This document shows positions 26,837 through 35,792 of a DNA stretch of 64,000 nucleotides, one piece after another. This DNA is from Oceaniovalibus sp. ACAM 378 (GTDB lineage: Bacteria; Pseudomonadota; Alphaproteobacteria; Rhodobacterales; Rhodobacteraceae): assembly GCF_008085915.1 (NCBI RefSeq), contig NZ_VSJK01000017.1:36904-100903 (forward strand), read 5' to 3'. Numbering within the stretch: position 1 is the stretch's first letter; every line of letters begins with the position of its first letter. The notes under the pieces are model-generated. The model did not search any database. It had not been told where the DNA came from and saw only the letters and a list, made by a program, of their open reading frames with translations. Both the position numbers and the translations under genes were made by a program.

Positions 26837-27925
26837 CTAGTAGGCGACAAAGCTGCCCTGCCCTCGATTGTCAGCTGACAACTTCCCTCTGCGCCTAACA
26901 TTGATTGCGGCAAGCATTGGCCTTGCGTCGAAGCCCCCGTCCTTGCCCTGACGTGTCAGGTGGCGCAGATATGCCCCAGGACAGCCGATCTCGCCCAAAC
27001 GCTCCAGTATGCAAAGAATGGCAACACTGGCGGCATCGTGCCCAAGCGCGCGCTGTGCAGAGATCATCACAGGTTGGTCGATCCCAATCATAGGGGCGAC
27101 GCGGCTAGCAATGTCGTGCAGGTCTTCCCATTTCCGCACGGGTTGGGGAAAGTAAGACCTATATTCTGCGATTGTGACGGTAACATCATGAAGCGAAATC
27201 CTTCGGCTGTGAACTTCAGAGTCAGAGTTATATTTTGAGTCAATATGTATGTGCCGCTCATTTTGGTCGTCGCTGCCGCTCATTCCATCTAAAGCCACGG
27301 GTGCCGTGGCGGTTGCCAGCTGGCCGCGTAGGGTGTTAGCGATGTTCTTCAGGTCCGTCAGACTGGTCTTGCGCCGCAACATTAGACGCGTGGTTTCCGT
27401 CAGCGAATCCGGACCATGTTGATCGATGATGGTTTGCCGCAATTCAATAACGGTCTGCCGCATGACGCTGATCTCTTCGGCACGCAATCGGCGTTCGGCT
27501 GCGGCTTGCACGATCTGTTCAGCCGCGCGGGCAAGGGGAGAGAGGTCGAATCCGAAGGCGAGGGCGACCTTCTGTCCGATCCGGCGGGCAAAGCGCTTTT
27601 GGTTTGGGCTGTCACGACGGTCAACGACACCGAGTTTGACCAACTGGGCCAAATGCCGGCGCAGCGTGCTCTCGGGCATACCGTTCAGCCGTTCCGACAG
27701 CGTGCGATTGGCAGGAAAGACGATGGCCTCGTGCGGCCGAGCCGAGATTTCCCGGCTCGGGTGAAAGGTCATCAACGCCTTGAGGACGCCGAGTGTGCGA
27801 TGAGACAGGCCGAAATCTGTCGCAGCCTGCGTCAGGGCCGACAGGATGTCCCATTTGTCGACTGTCGCTGCAGACCGGCATGGCTGCGCCAGTCCACTCC
27901 CTTGGGAAAGTGTAGTTGAAGTCAT
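26837..27925 (-). CDS. repC: RepC replication initiator of the repABC operon
   Basis: From ATG 27925 (MTSTTLSQGSG) the protein has 362 residues. N-terminal DNA-binding blocks typical of RepC include SHRTLGVLKALMTFHPSREI, VFPANRTLSERLNGMPESTL, RRHLAQLVKLGVVDRRDSPN and KRFARRI. The C-terminal ARALGHDAASVAILCILERL and NPGAYL-type block (CPGAYLRHLTRQGKD) also fits. RepC initiates replication from an origin inside its own gene. It is the last gene of the operon, downstream of repA and repB, and is likely controlled by the ctRNA encoded opposite its leader. One parS-like palindrome overlaps its 3' end. Confidence 0.95.
   Translation of the reverse strand: MTSTTLSQGSGLAQPCRSAATVDKWDILSALTQAATDFGLSHRTLGVLKALMTFHPSREISARPHEAIVFPANRTLSERLNGMPESTLRRHLAQLVKLGVVDRRDSPNQKRFARRIGQKVALAFGFDLSPLARAAEQIVQAAAERRLRAEEISVMRQTVIELRQTIIDQHGPDSLTETTRLMLRRKTSLTDLKNIANTLRGQLATATAPVALDGMSGSDDQNERHIHIDSKYNSDSEVHSRRISLHDVTVTIAEYRSYFPQPVRKWEDLHDIASRVAPMIGIDQPVMISAQRALGHDAASVAILCILERLGEIGCPGAYLRHLTRQGKDGGFDARPMLAAINVRRRGKLSADNRGQGSFVAY
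26868..26881. promoter_or_regulatory. Candidate parS palindrome 2, inside the repC 3' end
   Basis: TTGTCAGCTGACAA is a perfect 14-base palindrome identical to the core of the copy at 26794-26811, 74 bases away. Two identical palindromes so close together argue for a real binding site and against chance. Confidence 0.75.
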
Positions 27926-27975
27926 TTTATGTTCACGATGGACACAAAGATTCACGCCCCGCCCGGCAGGCAGAG

Positions 27976-28004
27976 TTGACAGATCGGGAAGTGCTGGCTA
28001 TCTC
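27976..28004 (+). promoter_or_regulatory. Candidate promoter of the repABC antisense RNA
   Basis: TTGACA at 27976-27981 and TATCTC at 27999-28004 are separated by 17 bases on the plus strand, opposite to the repABC genes. The -35 box is perfect and the -10 box weak. It lies directly upstream of a terminator-like hairpin, as expected for a short counter-transcribed RNA. Confidence 0.45.
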
Positions 28005-28010
28005 GATAGT

Positions 28011-28064
28011 GCGAGTATTGAGAAGGGCCTTCCGGGTGATATGCTTGGGGGGCTTTTCTTTTTA
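28011..28064 (+). ncRNA. Counter-transcribed RNA (ctRNA/incA-type) between repB and repC
   Basis: repABC operons carry a small antisense RNA in the repB-repC gap that controls RepC synthesis and incompatibility. Here the plus strand between the two minus-strand genes has a promoter-like sequence and ends in an intrinsic terminator. AGAAGGGCC (28021-28029) pairs with GGCTTTTCT (28051-28059), allowing two G-U pairs, and runs into more T. The predicted RNA is about 50 nucleotides. Its 5' end is inferred, and the opposite strand is the repC leader. Confidence 0.65.
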
Positions 28065-29036
28065 GGTCCGGTCTCGTGCCTCCGTTTCAGTTGCGTTGCC
28101 TTCCGTCCGATTGCTGGTCCAACGGTCGTGAAGCTCGTTCAGCAGGGTCTCTGCGTGGGCCGCCAGCCAGTCGTCAAAACCGGTCGCGGGCACGGTCAAG
28201 GTCAAGCCCTTATTCGTCTTGCGAAGCTGCGCAATAACCGCGCCGTCAGACGTAGCGATGCTGCGCGGGGCAGGGCGGTTGGGTCCGTTGGTCTCTGGCT
28301 TCTGTTCCGCCCGACGGAAGACCTCCTCAAACCGGGCATCCGAGTCCAGACCGGTAAAATCGGGCCGCCGGGTGACTGTTACCGCGCGCGACTTCGCAGT
28401 TGGGTCATCGAAAAGCGCAACCAGCGCCATCCAACGATCCCGGCCGATACCCGGCGCTGCGCCGATCACCCGCAGGAAGGGCAGTTCGAAGGCGGTGCCC
28501 ACCTTCAACATGCGGCTAACCATGGGCAAATCCATCGACAGGGCCGCCGCAATGGTCTGCCGGTCATACTGCGCCGCTTGCATCTGGGCGGCAAAGCTGG
28601 CTTTCTCGATGAAACTCAGATCCTTGCGCGCGGTGTTTTCCTGACCCTGTGCCAGAACGAGCGCGTGATCGTCCAGCTGCCGCACCATTGCCTTCACGGT
28701 CATGTTCAGGGCCTTGAGTGCCCGCAGGCGACGGCGTCCGTAGACGATCTCGAACCGTCCCGGCTTCATCGCATGGGGCCGCAACAGAACCGGGACCTGT
28801 TGGCCGTAGGCGGCTAGACTGTCCTTCAGGGCGTCCTGCGCCGCGTCCTGCAATGTCAGCCGGTCTTCCAGCCCTGCATCATCGATTAGCGACGGGTCTA
28901 TGTCCTGCACGGCGCTTTCCTGCAATTTCGTCAGGGATGATTGCAAGGCACCAACAGCCCCTTGCGGCGCCCGGCGCGGTGGTGGTGTCTCGGCCCGGGC
29001 GGTTGAGCCGCCCATCAGGATGCCCTTGCGTGCCAT
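28062..29036 (-). CDS. repB: RepB, ParB-family partition protein of repABC
   Basis: The protein has 324 residues. The ParB/Spo0J nuclease-like domain contains QQVPVLLRPH, EIVYGRRRLRALKAL and QGQENTARKDLSFIEKA. The DNA-binding helix-turn-helix is in QTIAAALSMDLPMVSRMLKV (about 150-170). The start overlaps the repA stop by one base (TAATG). RepB binds parS sites, here probably the two palindromes around the repC end, and interacts with RepA to segregate the plasmid. Confidence 0.95.
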   Translation of the reverse strand: MARKGILMGGSTARAETPPPRRAPQGAVGALQSSLTKLQESAVQDIDPSLIDDAGLEDRLTLQDAAQDALKDSLAAYGQQVPVLLRPHAMKPGRFEIVYGRRRLRALKALNMTVKAMVRQLDDHALVLAQGQENTARKDLSFIEKASFAAQMQAAQYDRQTIAAALSMDLPMVSRMLKVGTAFELPFLRVIGAAPGIGRDRWMALVALFDDPTAKSRAVTVTRRPDFTGLDSDARFEEVFRRAEQKPETNGPNRPAPRSIATSDGAVIAQLRKTNKGLTLTVPATGFDDWLAAHAETLLNELHDRWTSNRTEGNATETEARDRT

Positions 29037-30211
29037 TATCTACCCCAGGCTTTCTGAATTAGCATTTCGATCTCATCGTTCACTAAATTGAGTGAATCAA
29101 CCGCGCGGTCGTAGGTGTTGCGGTGAAACTGGGTGCGGTCGACCTCGTAAACGGTCTGGTGCGTTAGCCCCGCGTCGGAAATGGCGGTCGATTTCAACAT
29201 CGGGGCGACCATGACTTCGTCTCCGAACAACTGCCGCAGGAAAGCCACGACCTGCTGCTGGGGGCCGTCGTTCGGCTCGTAGCGGTTGATCAGAAAGCGC
29301 AGGAAGTCGAATTCCATCTTGGCGCCCGCGTTTGACACGACGTCGAGCAGGTCCGCACTCATTTGCAGGAATTGTGACATCGACGCCACGTCAAGCATGT
29401 TGGGAACGATCGTGATAACCAGACCCGTCGATGCGCAAAGCGCCGACAGCGTCAGGTAGCCCAGTTGCGGCGGACAGTCGAAGACGATTACATCGTAATC
29501 CGACTCGACGTCCTGCAGGACGGTCGCCAGCCGCGAAAAGAACGGTGGCTGTGCGTTGGCCATTAGGGCGCGGGGGGTCTCGTGTTCAAATTCCTGCAAC
29601 AAAAGACCCGCCGGGGCGAGGTCGATGCCGGTGAAGAACGTAGGCTGAATGATGCTGCGAAAGGGCAGGGGGTCTTCGTAGCGAATCGCATCGTAAACTG
29701 TCCCTGTTTCAAGGAAATCGACTTCCGGACGGAAGCCGAACAGGGTCGTGAGGGATGCTTGTGGGTCGATGTCGACGCAAAGCACGCGGTAGCCTTTAAG
29801 GGACAGGCGCTGCGCGGTATGGATCGTGCTGGTCGTCTTGCCAGAGCCGCCCTTGAAGTTCAGGAACGACAGGACCTGCACCTTGTCGCCGTCACGTCTG
29901 CCCTTGGCATAGGTGCCGGGTTTCTTGGCACCGGTTTCGAGCGCGGTTCGGATCTTCAGCAGGTCCTGCGCCGAATAGTGCCGCCGTCCGCCGGCCGAGG
30001 TGTCGACTTCTGGCGCGCGCCCTTCGAAATGCAGCTTGCGCAAGAAGCTGGCCGAGATATTGAGGAGCTCCGCCGCTTCGGACGCGGAAAAGCGGCGCAG
30101 ATCCTTGGTTGCGTTCGGTGCAAAGACCTTTTCCATATGATCCTGCAACGCCGCTGACAGCTGCTCTGCATTCTCGCGGATGCGGGTGCTGATGTGGAAT
30201 GTGTCGCTCAC
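29036..30211 (-). CDS. repA: RepA, ParA-family partition ATPase of repABC
   Basis: The protein has 391 residues. An N-terminal MerR-like DNA-binding region (RRFSASEAAELLNISASFLR, about 40-60) precedes the ParA ATPase. Deviant Walker A is FLNFKGGSGKTTS, with the signature lysine; Walker A' is CVDIDPQASLTTLFG, Walker B is VIVFDCPPQLGYLTL. The C-terminal block DRTQFHRNTYDRAVDSLNLV is typical of repABC RepA. In this family RepA drives partition and, with RepB, represses the operon promoter, which should lie within about 30212-30350. First gene of the operon. Confidence 0.96.
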   Translation of the reverse strand: MSDTFHISTRIRENAEQLSAALQDHMEKVFAPNATKDLRRFSASEAAELLNISASFLRKLHFEGRAPEVDTSAGGRRHYSAQDLLKIRTALETGAKKPGTYAKGRRDGDKVQVLSFLNFKGGSGKTTSTIHTAQRLSLKGYRVLCVDIDPQASLTTLFGFRPEVDFLETGTVYDAIRYEDPLPFRSIIQPTFFTGIDLAPAGLLLQEFEHETPRALMANAQPPFFSRLATVLQDVESDYDVIVFDCPPQLGYLTLSALCASTGLVITIVPNMLDVASMSQFLQMSADLLDVVSNAGAKMEFDFLRFLINRYEPNDGPQQQVVAFLRQLFGDEVMVAPMLKSTAISDAGLTHQTVYEVDRTQFHRNTYDRAVDSLNLVNDEIEMLIQKAWGR

Positions 30212-30649
30212 CTATTAGTCCTCGCCCGCCGGCTTAACTGCCGGTCTGTTTCGTTCTTCAAGTAACGCTTTTTTGCGATAGCGCACTCTTTAGCGTTCTA
30301 TAGACGACAAGTATTGAACTTGGCAATCTTTTCCGACTGACGAGTGCTAGAGCGCTGAAACCAGACATGGTGAACTCGCATAGCATAATCCACGAAAAAT
30401 CCAGATAATTAGGCATTGTCAATCGGTTATATAGCGTCGGACAGGTAAATCCTGCGTGCGCTGACCGCTGGGGGCACGACACCAAATATCCCTTGAAGGA
30501 CTACATGTCTGATCTCAAAGGTACATAGCGCAGCGAAAAAAAGCCTAATTCAGAGCCTCAACCACATCGCGCAGAATCATGTTGGCGACGGTCGATTGGA
30601 AGCGATCCGTCTTTGGGTTAACCCCTTCTGGAGGCACTTCGCGGATTGA
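30212..30649. other. repABC upstream region
   Basis: This 440-base AT-richer stretch upstream of repA should hold the operon promoter and operator. I found no convincing gene and no strong palindrome. Its right end joins a fragment of an IS6-type transposase. Confidence 0.45.
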
Positions 30650-30897
30650 GTCCAGCGTGACCGACCAGGGCCGAACGACAAGTGGCACCTTGACGAGGTA
30701 GTACTCACGATCCGTGGCAAGAAGCACTGGCTCTGGCGCGCAATCGACGCAAATGGCAACGTCCTCGATATCCTCGCGCAAACACGCCGCAACGCTAAGG
30801 CAGCAAAGCGGTTTTTCAAAAGGCTGATTGCAAAGTTTGGCCAACCGAGGTTTTTCGTCACCGACAAACTACGCAGCTACATCAACCCTATTAAAGC
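30650..30897 (+). pseudogene. IS6-family transposase fragment
   Basis: The plus strand reads WHLDEVVLTIRGKKHWLWRA, then IDANGNVLDILAQTRRNAKA, FFKRLIAKFGQPRFFVTDKL and RSYINPIK. This is the catalytic core of IS6/IS26-type transposases, with the first two Asp of the DDE triad. Both ends of the gene are missing; the right end is cut at the inverted repeat of the IS3 copy. Confidence 0.85.
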
Positions 30898-30969
30898 AGT
30901 GGCACCGAGAGGTGGTCCTGCTTTTTCGACCAGCTTTCTGCCGCGATAAGCTATAGCATTGGTTTCATG

Positions 30970-31800
30970 TCAGGCGGCAGCTTTCAGGTTTAGGTCTTGA
31001 GTATCATAGGCCTCTGCCGGGGTCAGCAGGCCATGCGATGAGTGCGGACGTTTCTCATTGTAATAGCTGATCCAGGCGCCGATCCCGCCGCGCGCCTCTG
31101 AACCGGTCTCGAAGGCGTTCAGGTAGACGCACTCGGATTTCAGCGACCGCCAGAGGCGTTTGATCAATCGGTTGTCGATCCAGCGACCACGCTCATCCAT
31201 GGAAATTTTCATCTTGGGGTCGCGCAGCACGGCGGTGAAATCGGTGCTGGTGAATTGCGACCCTTGATCTGAGTTGAAGATCGCCGGTGAACAGTATCGG
31301 GCCAAGGCGTCTTTGAATGCCTCGACGCAGACCCCCACATCCATGGTGTTCGAGAGCCGCCAACTCAGGACCTTGCGACTGTGCCAGTCTATGATGGCCA
31401 CCAAGTAGAGGAACCCTCGCCGCATCGGGATATAGGTGATGTCGGTGCACCAGACCTGATTTGGCCGGGTTATAGGCAAGTCTCCGAGCAGATATGGATA
31501 TATCTTGTGCGTGGGATGCTTTTTGCTGGTCTTGGGCTCTTGGTAGATCGGGACCAACCGCATCGGCTTCATCAGCCGCCGCACCCGGTGTCGCCCGCAT
31601 TTGTGGCCTTCTCGTTGCATGTGGCGGGCCATTTGCCGTGACCCGTACCACGGCGTTTCAAGGAATTGCTTGTCAATGATTTCCATGAAGCGCAAATTCT
31701 CGGCGCTTTCGCCCCACGGTTGATAGTACAGCGCCGAGCGCGACAGGTAGAGCAGCACGCATTGGAGGCGTACGCTTATATCAGGATGATCCTGCTTCAC
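30970..31800 (-). CDS. IS3-family transposase OrfB (integrase)
   Basis: The 276-residue protein has an HTH_21-type region (RFMEIIDKQFLETPWYGSRQ) and a DDE integrase core: VWCTDITYIPMRRGFLYLVA (first Asp), AIFNSDQGSQFTS (second Asp) and IDNRLIKRLWRSLKSECVYL (Glu). The C-terminus is YYNEKRPHSSHGLLTPAEAY. The ATG overlaps the orfA stop (ATGA), so both termination-reinitiation and frameshifting could yield the transposase. It looks intact. Confidence 0.93.
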   Translation of the reverse strand: MKQDHPDISVRLQCVLLYLSRSALYYQPWGESAENLRFMEIIDKQFLETPWYGSRQMARHMQREGHKCGRHRVRRLMKPMRLVPIYQEPKTSKKHPTHKIYPYLLGDLPITRPNQVWCTDITYIPMRRGFLYLVAIIDWHSRKVLSWRLSNTMDVGVCVEAFKDALARYCSPAIFNSDQGSQFTSTDFTAVLRDPKMKISMDERGRWIDNRLIKRLWRSLKSECVYLNAFETGSEARGGIGAWISYYNEKRPHSSHGLLTPAEAYDTQDLNLKAAA

Positions 31801-32105
31801 CGCTTTTTGCCTCCAGTCCCGAGGATAAGACTGGAGGCACTGGCCAAAAAATCTCGTTCCACGACAAGCTGTCCGATTTTGGCGTGAAGTTTTTCCAGCT
31901 CTCGATCAGAAACCGACGGCGCAGCTGTCATCTTGCCATCAAACGCGGCGGCCATGTTCTCGATCGCCGCTTTCTTCCAGCCGGTGATCATCGTCGGATG
32001 AATGTCGTATTTCTTGGCCAGCTCGGCCGTCGTCAGTTCCTCGCGGATGGCTTCCAAAGCCACCTTCGCCTTGAACTCCGATGTATAGCGCTTGCGTTTC
32101 GTCAT
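31797..32105 (-). CDS. IS3-family transposase OrfA
   Basis: From ATG 32105 (MTKRKRYTSEFKAKVALEAI) the protein has 102 residues with the IS3 OrfA helix-turn-helix (AELAKKYDIHPTMITGWKKA) and a C-terminal leucine-zipper-like stretch (ELEKLHAKIGQLVVERDFLA). It binds the element ends and forms the N-terminal part of the OrfAB transposase. An earlier ATG at 32123 is possible. Confidence 0.93.
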   Translation of the reverse strand: MTKRKRYTSEFKAKVALEAIREELTTAELAKKYDIHPTMITGWKKAAIENMAAAFDGKMTAAPSVSDRELEKLHAKIGQLVVERDFLASASSLILGTGGKKR

Positions 32106-32129
32106 GTCGGGTCGGTCCTTCATCAGTCG

Positions 32130-32465
32130 CTAAAGCTTAGCAACTGGTCCGAAATCCTGCGACCACCTCTTAGCCAATGCGGATTTTTGACATGAATGCA
32201 TCCTTGTGCTGCGCGACTCGATCCGAATGTGGATGTGCTTGTCACCCCAGGAGGTGTAGACATCCACATTATCTTCACCTCCGGAAGCGAAGTACTGGAA
32301 CGCCATAAGGAGTGGCGTGTTACCGATCAGACCATCGCTCGGCACATCTCCCAAGTCGGGGGCGTGATGGAAGCGATCACTTTGATCTGCCCCCTTATCA
32401 GTAGAAGAAGACATTGAATCAATTTTTTCACATTCAATGAGAGCCAGCGCGCTTTTCTTTTTCAT
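32130..32465 (-). CDS. Hypothetical small protein, possibly truncated by IS3
   Basis: The frame from ATG 32465 (MKKKSALALIECEKIDSMSS) is acidic and polar, with YTSWGDKHIHIRIESRS near the end. It runs into the right end of the IS3 copy, so the original C-terminus is lost if the gene is real. I recognise no family. Base composition is only weakly coding. Confidence 0.25.
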   Translation of the reverse strand: MKKKSALALIECEKIDSMSSSTDKGADQSDRFHHAPDLGDVPSDGLIGNTPLLMAFQYFASGGEDNVDVYTSWGDKHIHIRIESRSTRMHSCQKSALAKRWSQDFGPVAKL

Positions 32466-33196
32466 AGATTTAAACCCATTCAGTTCTGGTAGGCGATATC
32501 GCTGATGCTCAATACGGCACAGGTTGTCTACAGGTAATTTACAAAGATGCCTGAGGAAATTTACCCTCGATCGATGAATGATAGAGTGATCGAAAATCGA
32601 CACGCGGCAGCACCTAAGCGGGTAATCGCTACAGATTCCAGTATTCACTGCATCGTCAGTGCAGGGGCGTGTCTTGCATATTACTATACCTCAAAGGCAC
32701 GGCTCAACCATTGTCAGGGGCTGTAACTGTTATACTCAGTGTGTTCGTTCATTCAGTTGCGCCCGAACTAGTACGATCTCGATGAGATATGCTGTCTTGT
32801 CGGATATGCTGAGGCGGTGCTTTCTCACGGTTACCTCCAATAACGATCAGGGTAAACTGTAAAAATTACTCTGCTCCGCGCTTCGCACAGTCCTTGTTGC
32901 TGCTGGCACCACATGAAAACACCACTACTCAAGTAGTCCGAACGCCCCGCACACATTTCTTGTGCTCTTAAACTAAAATAGTATCAACAAGGTATTTAAA
33001 TGCGCCGAAGGTCCGAAACCAGCTTGGATTTAGATTTCGATAAACGGTTAAGGCCTTGGCGGTTCAATAGCAGCCTTATTGACAGCCTAATGACGGAGTT
33101 TTTACCTACCTGACCAAAGGGTGTGAATGTACTTCTCTTAAATCTCATTTTAAACATCTGCCGATACGTTCTTCTTATTCATTATGGAAGAATTAA
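32466..33196. other. AT-rich non-coding region upstream of the recombinase module
   Basis: About 730 bases with lower GC than the flanks and no supported gene. It contains the likely promoter of the HTH gene at 33197; GGAAG lies about 10 bases before that ATG. It could also hold an element boundary or attachment site, but I could not identify one. Confidence 0.45.
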
Positions 33197-33652
33197 ATGA
33201 CTATTTTTTGCGACAGAAATTACGTTTCCGAGACCTCGAACCGGATCGATTCGATCGAATGCCTGCTGACGATCGCCGATGTTTCGGAGCACTTCAGGCT
33301 CCGTCCCGCAACGGTACGAAAGTATGTTCGTGATGGTCAGGTCTCTGGCCATCTTGTCGGTCGGGAATACAGATTCAGCTGGGCCAATGTTTGGGCAATT
33401 GAAGACGGGCCGCAACCACGGGGAACGCAGCAGCAAGAGCGATATAAGCTACCGCTCATTACAAAAACTGATATCGCTGCGAGCATGGCGATCAGTCTGC
33501 GCACGGTCGACCGGTGGATAGCGTCCGGGATGCCCACCCGCAACGTCGGCAATAATGTCCGCCTGAATCCGCGAGATTCACAACATTGGTTGAAAAGCGA
33601 GTTCGGTCTTCTTGCACCGCTCTATCCATACCTGACCGACGAGACCATCTGA
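33197..33652 (+). CDS. Helix-turn-helix (excisionase/MerR-like) DNA-binding protein
   Basis: The 151-residue protein has two helix-turn-helix segments. The first (about 23-58: LLTIADVSEHFRLRPATVRK, then GHLVGREYRFSWANVWAIED) is a classic excisionase-type domain. The second (about 90-130: TKTDIAASMAISLRTVDRWI, ASGMPTRNVG) has the same HTH-wing pattern. Such double-HTH proteins next to recombinases usually act as directionality factors or repressors. It lies 190 bases upstream of, and in the same orientation as, two tyrosine recombinase genes, so I infer a regulatory or excision role. Confidence 0.7.
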   Translation: MTIFCDRNYVSETSNRIDSIECLLTIADVSEHFRLRPATVRKYVRDGQVSGHLVGREYRFSWANVWAIEDGPQPRGTQQQERYKLPLITKTDIAASMAISLRTVDRWIASGMPTRNVGNNVRLNPRDSQHWLKSEFGLLAPLYPYLTDETI

Positions 33653-33845
33653 TGCGTTTCTTCGTCACTGCAGCGGTTTGCGCGACAGAGCATATGTCAG
33701 CAGGACATTTCCACAAACGTCACCAAACACTAATCGGCGTCATGTTCGGGGTCCTAAGTGTAAAACTTACCGTTGTCGCGTCAGGGTGTGTGTTTCACCG
33801 ACATCGAGGCCGGCACGGGGCACCCGAGATTTGGAGGGCGCATCC

Positions 33846-35792
33846 ATGACCCACCAACACATTGATCTTGATATCCAGCAGAACCCCGAGAGTTCACTGG
33901 GCGATGTTGTTGTCTGGGCTGAACAAGTCGGAGAACCCTACGCAACAATTTGCGAGTTGCGCAAAGTGCCGGCACGCTTGGGCATGATTGACGATGATAT
34001 TGGACTTATCCCCGCGGATATAGCGTACTTCGAGGAACATATTGCCGCGTCGGGCTACGCCGTCGTTTCAAAAGCCAGAGATCTGAAATCAGCGCGCCTC
34101 CGCGGCAACGCGCGCGTCCGTGCGTTGCTCAAACGGTTCCGGGCTTCAATGGAGCCGGACCTGGAAAGGCATCACGACTGGGCCGACTGGGACGAACTGA
34201 TCGCTTTCGTGCGCGTTCACGAAGGTTTCAAAGAACGGGGGGCAAGGTTCACGACCGGGACGTCGAGAGGTCTGATGATGCTGAGAGCCCGATTTCATGT
34301 CGGACCCGGCACCGTAGCGGCCGATGACGTCAACCGTGTTGCAGCAGAACTCAGCTCCGAGAAGCGCAAGTCTTTCGGTCGTGCGCTAAGAACACTGAAC
34401 CGATTGATTGAGGAGTCTCGAAGCACTCCGGAGATAAGTGCGTTTCTGCTGTCGGCACCGCTCGCAATGCCCGGACCCGTCTCGGCCCGGGAGCGGATCT
34501 CTTGGCAGAGCCTGCCCGAGCCGTTCAGACAGGATGCTGAGGCAGCAATGCAGTCTGCGCTTGCGCGCCCGGAAGACCGGCTTGCCGCGGCGCGAGCCGC
34601 CATCGCGGCTGGCGAAGATGCGGAGCGCGTTCTGCGGGAGCTTGATGCGGAAGCCGCCGGGCGTCGAAGAGTGCTGCTAAACCGCAAAGCAGCCATCGCC
34701 GGTTGGCGGACGGCAATCACTTGGCTTGTGCTCGCGGCAGAGCGCCACGGGCTGCAGCGAGATCAACTGGAAGGTCTCGAGGAACTCTTCACGAGTGAAA
34801 TCATTGAAACCGCTTGTACAGATCAGATCGCCCGATCGAAGGCGTCTAGGCACCTCAAGGACCCAGATAAAACCCAGACGTTGACATCGCGTCTGGCAGC
34901 GCTCGAGACGCTTTCCCGGCACGGCCTGAAACTGGCTCCTCTGGTTGCAATTGTCCAGTTGCAGCGGCGGTTTCATGTTCAATATGTACGCGCCGCCGGA
35001 AAATCCATGACAGATGATGCCAAGCGCCTCTGCGATGTGCTGATCCGCCGTCCGCAGATCGCAGCCGCTTTTGTAAATGCTCCCGGAACGATCGCGCGGC
35101 GCGCAACCGAGGGAATCGAAACCGGGCGGTCTGAGAAGAATCTAACCCAGGAATTGTCTGGCTTGCGGCTTTACGCGGCTGCGGTCCTGTTTGCCGTGCA
35201 AGTGTCACGGCCACTACGAACATCGAATTTAATCAGATTGAGATATCGATCCACCCGAGAAGCGCCGGGTCACATCACCTGGGTTCGGAAACGAACACAC
35301 GCCGAATTGCGATTCTTCCCAGGAGAGATCAAGAACGACCGGGAGGTAACCGTGCATCTCCTGTCCGATGAAGCAAGAATTCTCTGGACCTGGCTTCATG
35401 ATTTCCGGCCACGGTATCTCGAACTGCGCGGCCTGAGCGACACGCCATATGTGATACCCGGGGAGGCCCATCCGCGCCTCGTCAAGTCCGGGATGACACT
35501 GCCCCAAGGATGTCTTGCTCCGTCGACCATCGCTGAAATCTGGCGGGACGGAGCAGATATCATCGGACTCGACCTGACGCCGCATCAATCCCGACATGCC
35601 GTCGCGACGCTGATCCTTGCCATCGAACCGGGAAATTTTGCAAAAGCGGCGGCGGTGCTCGGTGATACCGAAGAAACTGTCCGCAGACATTATGGTCGAG
35701 ACAGCGGTGCTGAAGCCGCGAAGCAGGTCCGAGCTGCGTTAAAATCTCAACACCCGGGGATTTTCGCAAAGATGAAGCGGCGCGTCTCATGA
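33846..35792 (+). CDS. Large tyrosine recombinase-family protein
   Basis: The start chosen is ATG 33846 (MTHQHIDLDIQ), giving 648 residues; the longer frame from 33678 adds no coding-like sequence. The N-terminal 420 residues are alpha-helical and charged, with no domain I recognise. The C-terminal domain has tyrosine recombinase residues in order: Arg458 (RPLRTSNLIRL), His580-x-x-Arg583 (TPHQSRHAVATL), then LGDTEETVRRHYG with Tyr616 as presumed nucleophile. The usual LGH is LGD. The stop overlaps the start of a second recombinase (ATGA), so the two are translationally coupled. The size is well above simple phage integrases. Confidence 0.8.
   Translation: MTHQHIDLDIQQNPESSLGDVVVWAEQVGEPYATICELRKVPARLGMIDDDIGLIPADIAYFEEHIAASGYAVVSKARDLKSARLRGNARVRALLKRFRASMEPDLERHHDWADWDELIAFVRVHEGFKERGARFTTGTSRGLMMLRARFHVGPGTVAADDVNRVAAELSSEKRKSFGRALRTLNRLIEESRSTPEISAFLLSAPLAMPGPVSARERISWQSLPEPFRQDAEAAMQSALARPEDRLAAARAAIAAGEDAERVLRELDAEAAGRRRVLLNRKAAIAGWRTAITWLVLAAERHGLQRDQLEGLEELFTSEIIETACTDQIARSKASRHLKDPDKTQTLTSRLAALETLSRHGLKLAPLVAIVQLQRRFHVQYVRAAGKSMTDDAKRLCDVLIRRPQIAAAFVNAPGTIARRATEGIETGRSEKNLTQELSGLRLYAAAVLFAVQVSRPLRTSNLIRLRYRSTREAPGHITWVRKRTHAELRFFPGEIKNDREVTVHLLSDEARILWTWLHDFRPRYLELRGLSDTPYVIPGEAHPRLVKSGMTLPQGCLAPSTIAEIWRDGADIIGLDLTPHQSRHAVATLILAIEPGNFAKAAAVLGDTEETVRRHYGRDSGAEAAKQVRAALKSQHPGIFAKMKRRVS

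Larger units (their letters stand above)
30910..32168 (-). mobile_element. IS3-family insertion sequence, apparently complete
   Basis: The ends are imperfect inverted repeats beginning AGGTGGTCCTGCTTTTTCGA (left, from 30910) and AGGTGGTCGCAGGATTTCGG (right, complement from 32168); both continue CCAG. They enclose orfA and orfB in the usual overlapping order. It has landed in an IS6 fragment on one side and in unassigned sequence on the other. Confidence 0.85.
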
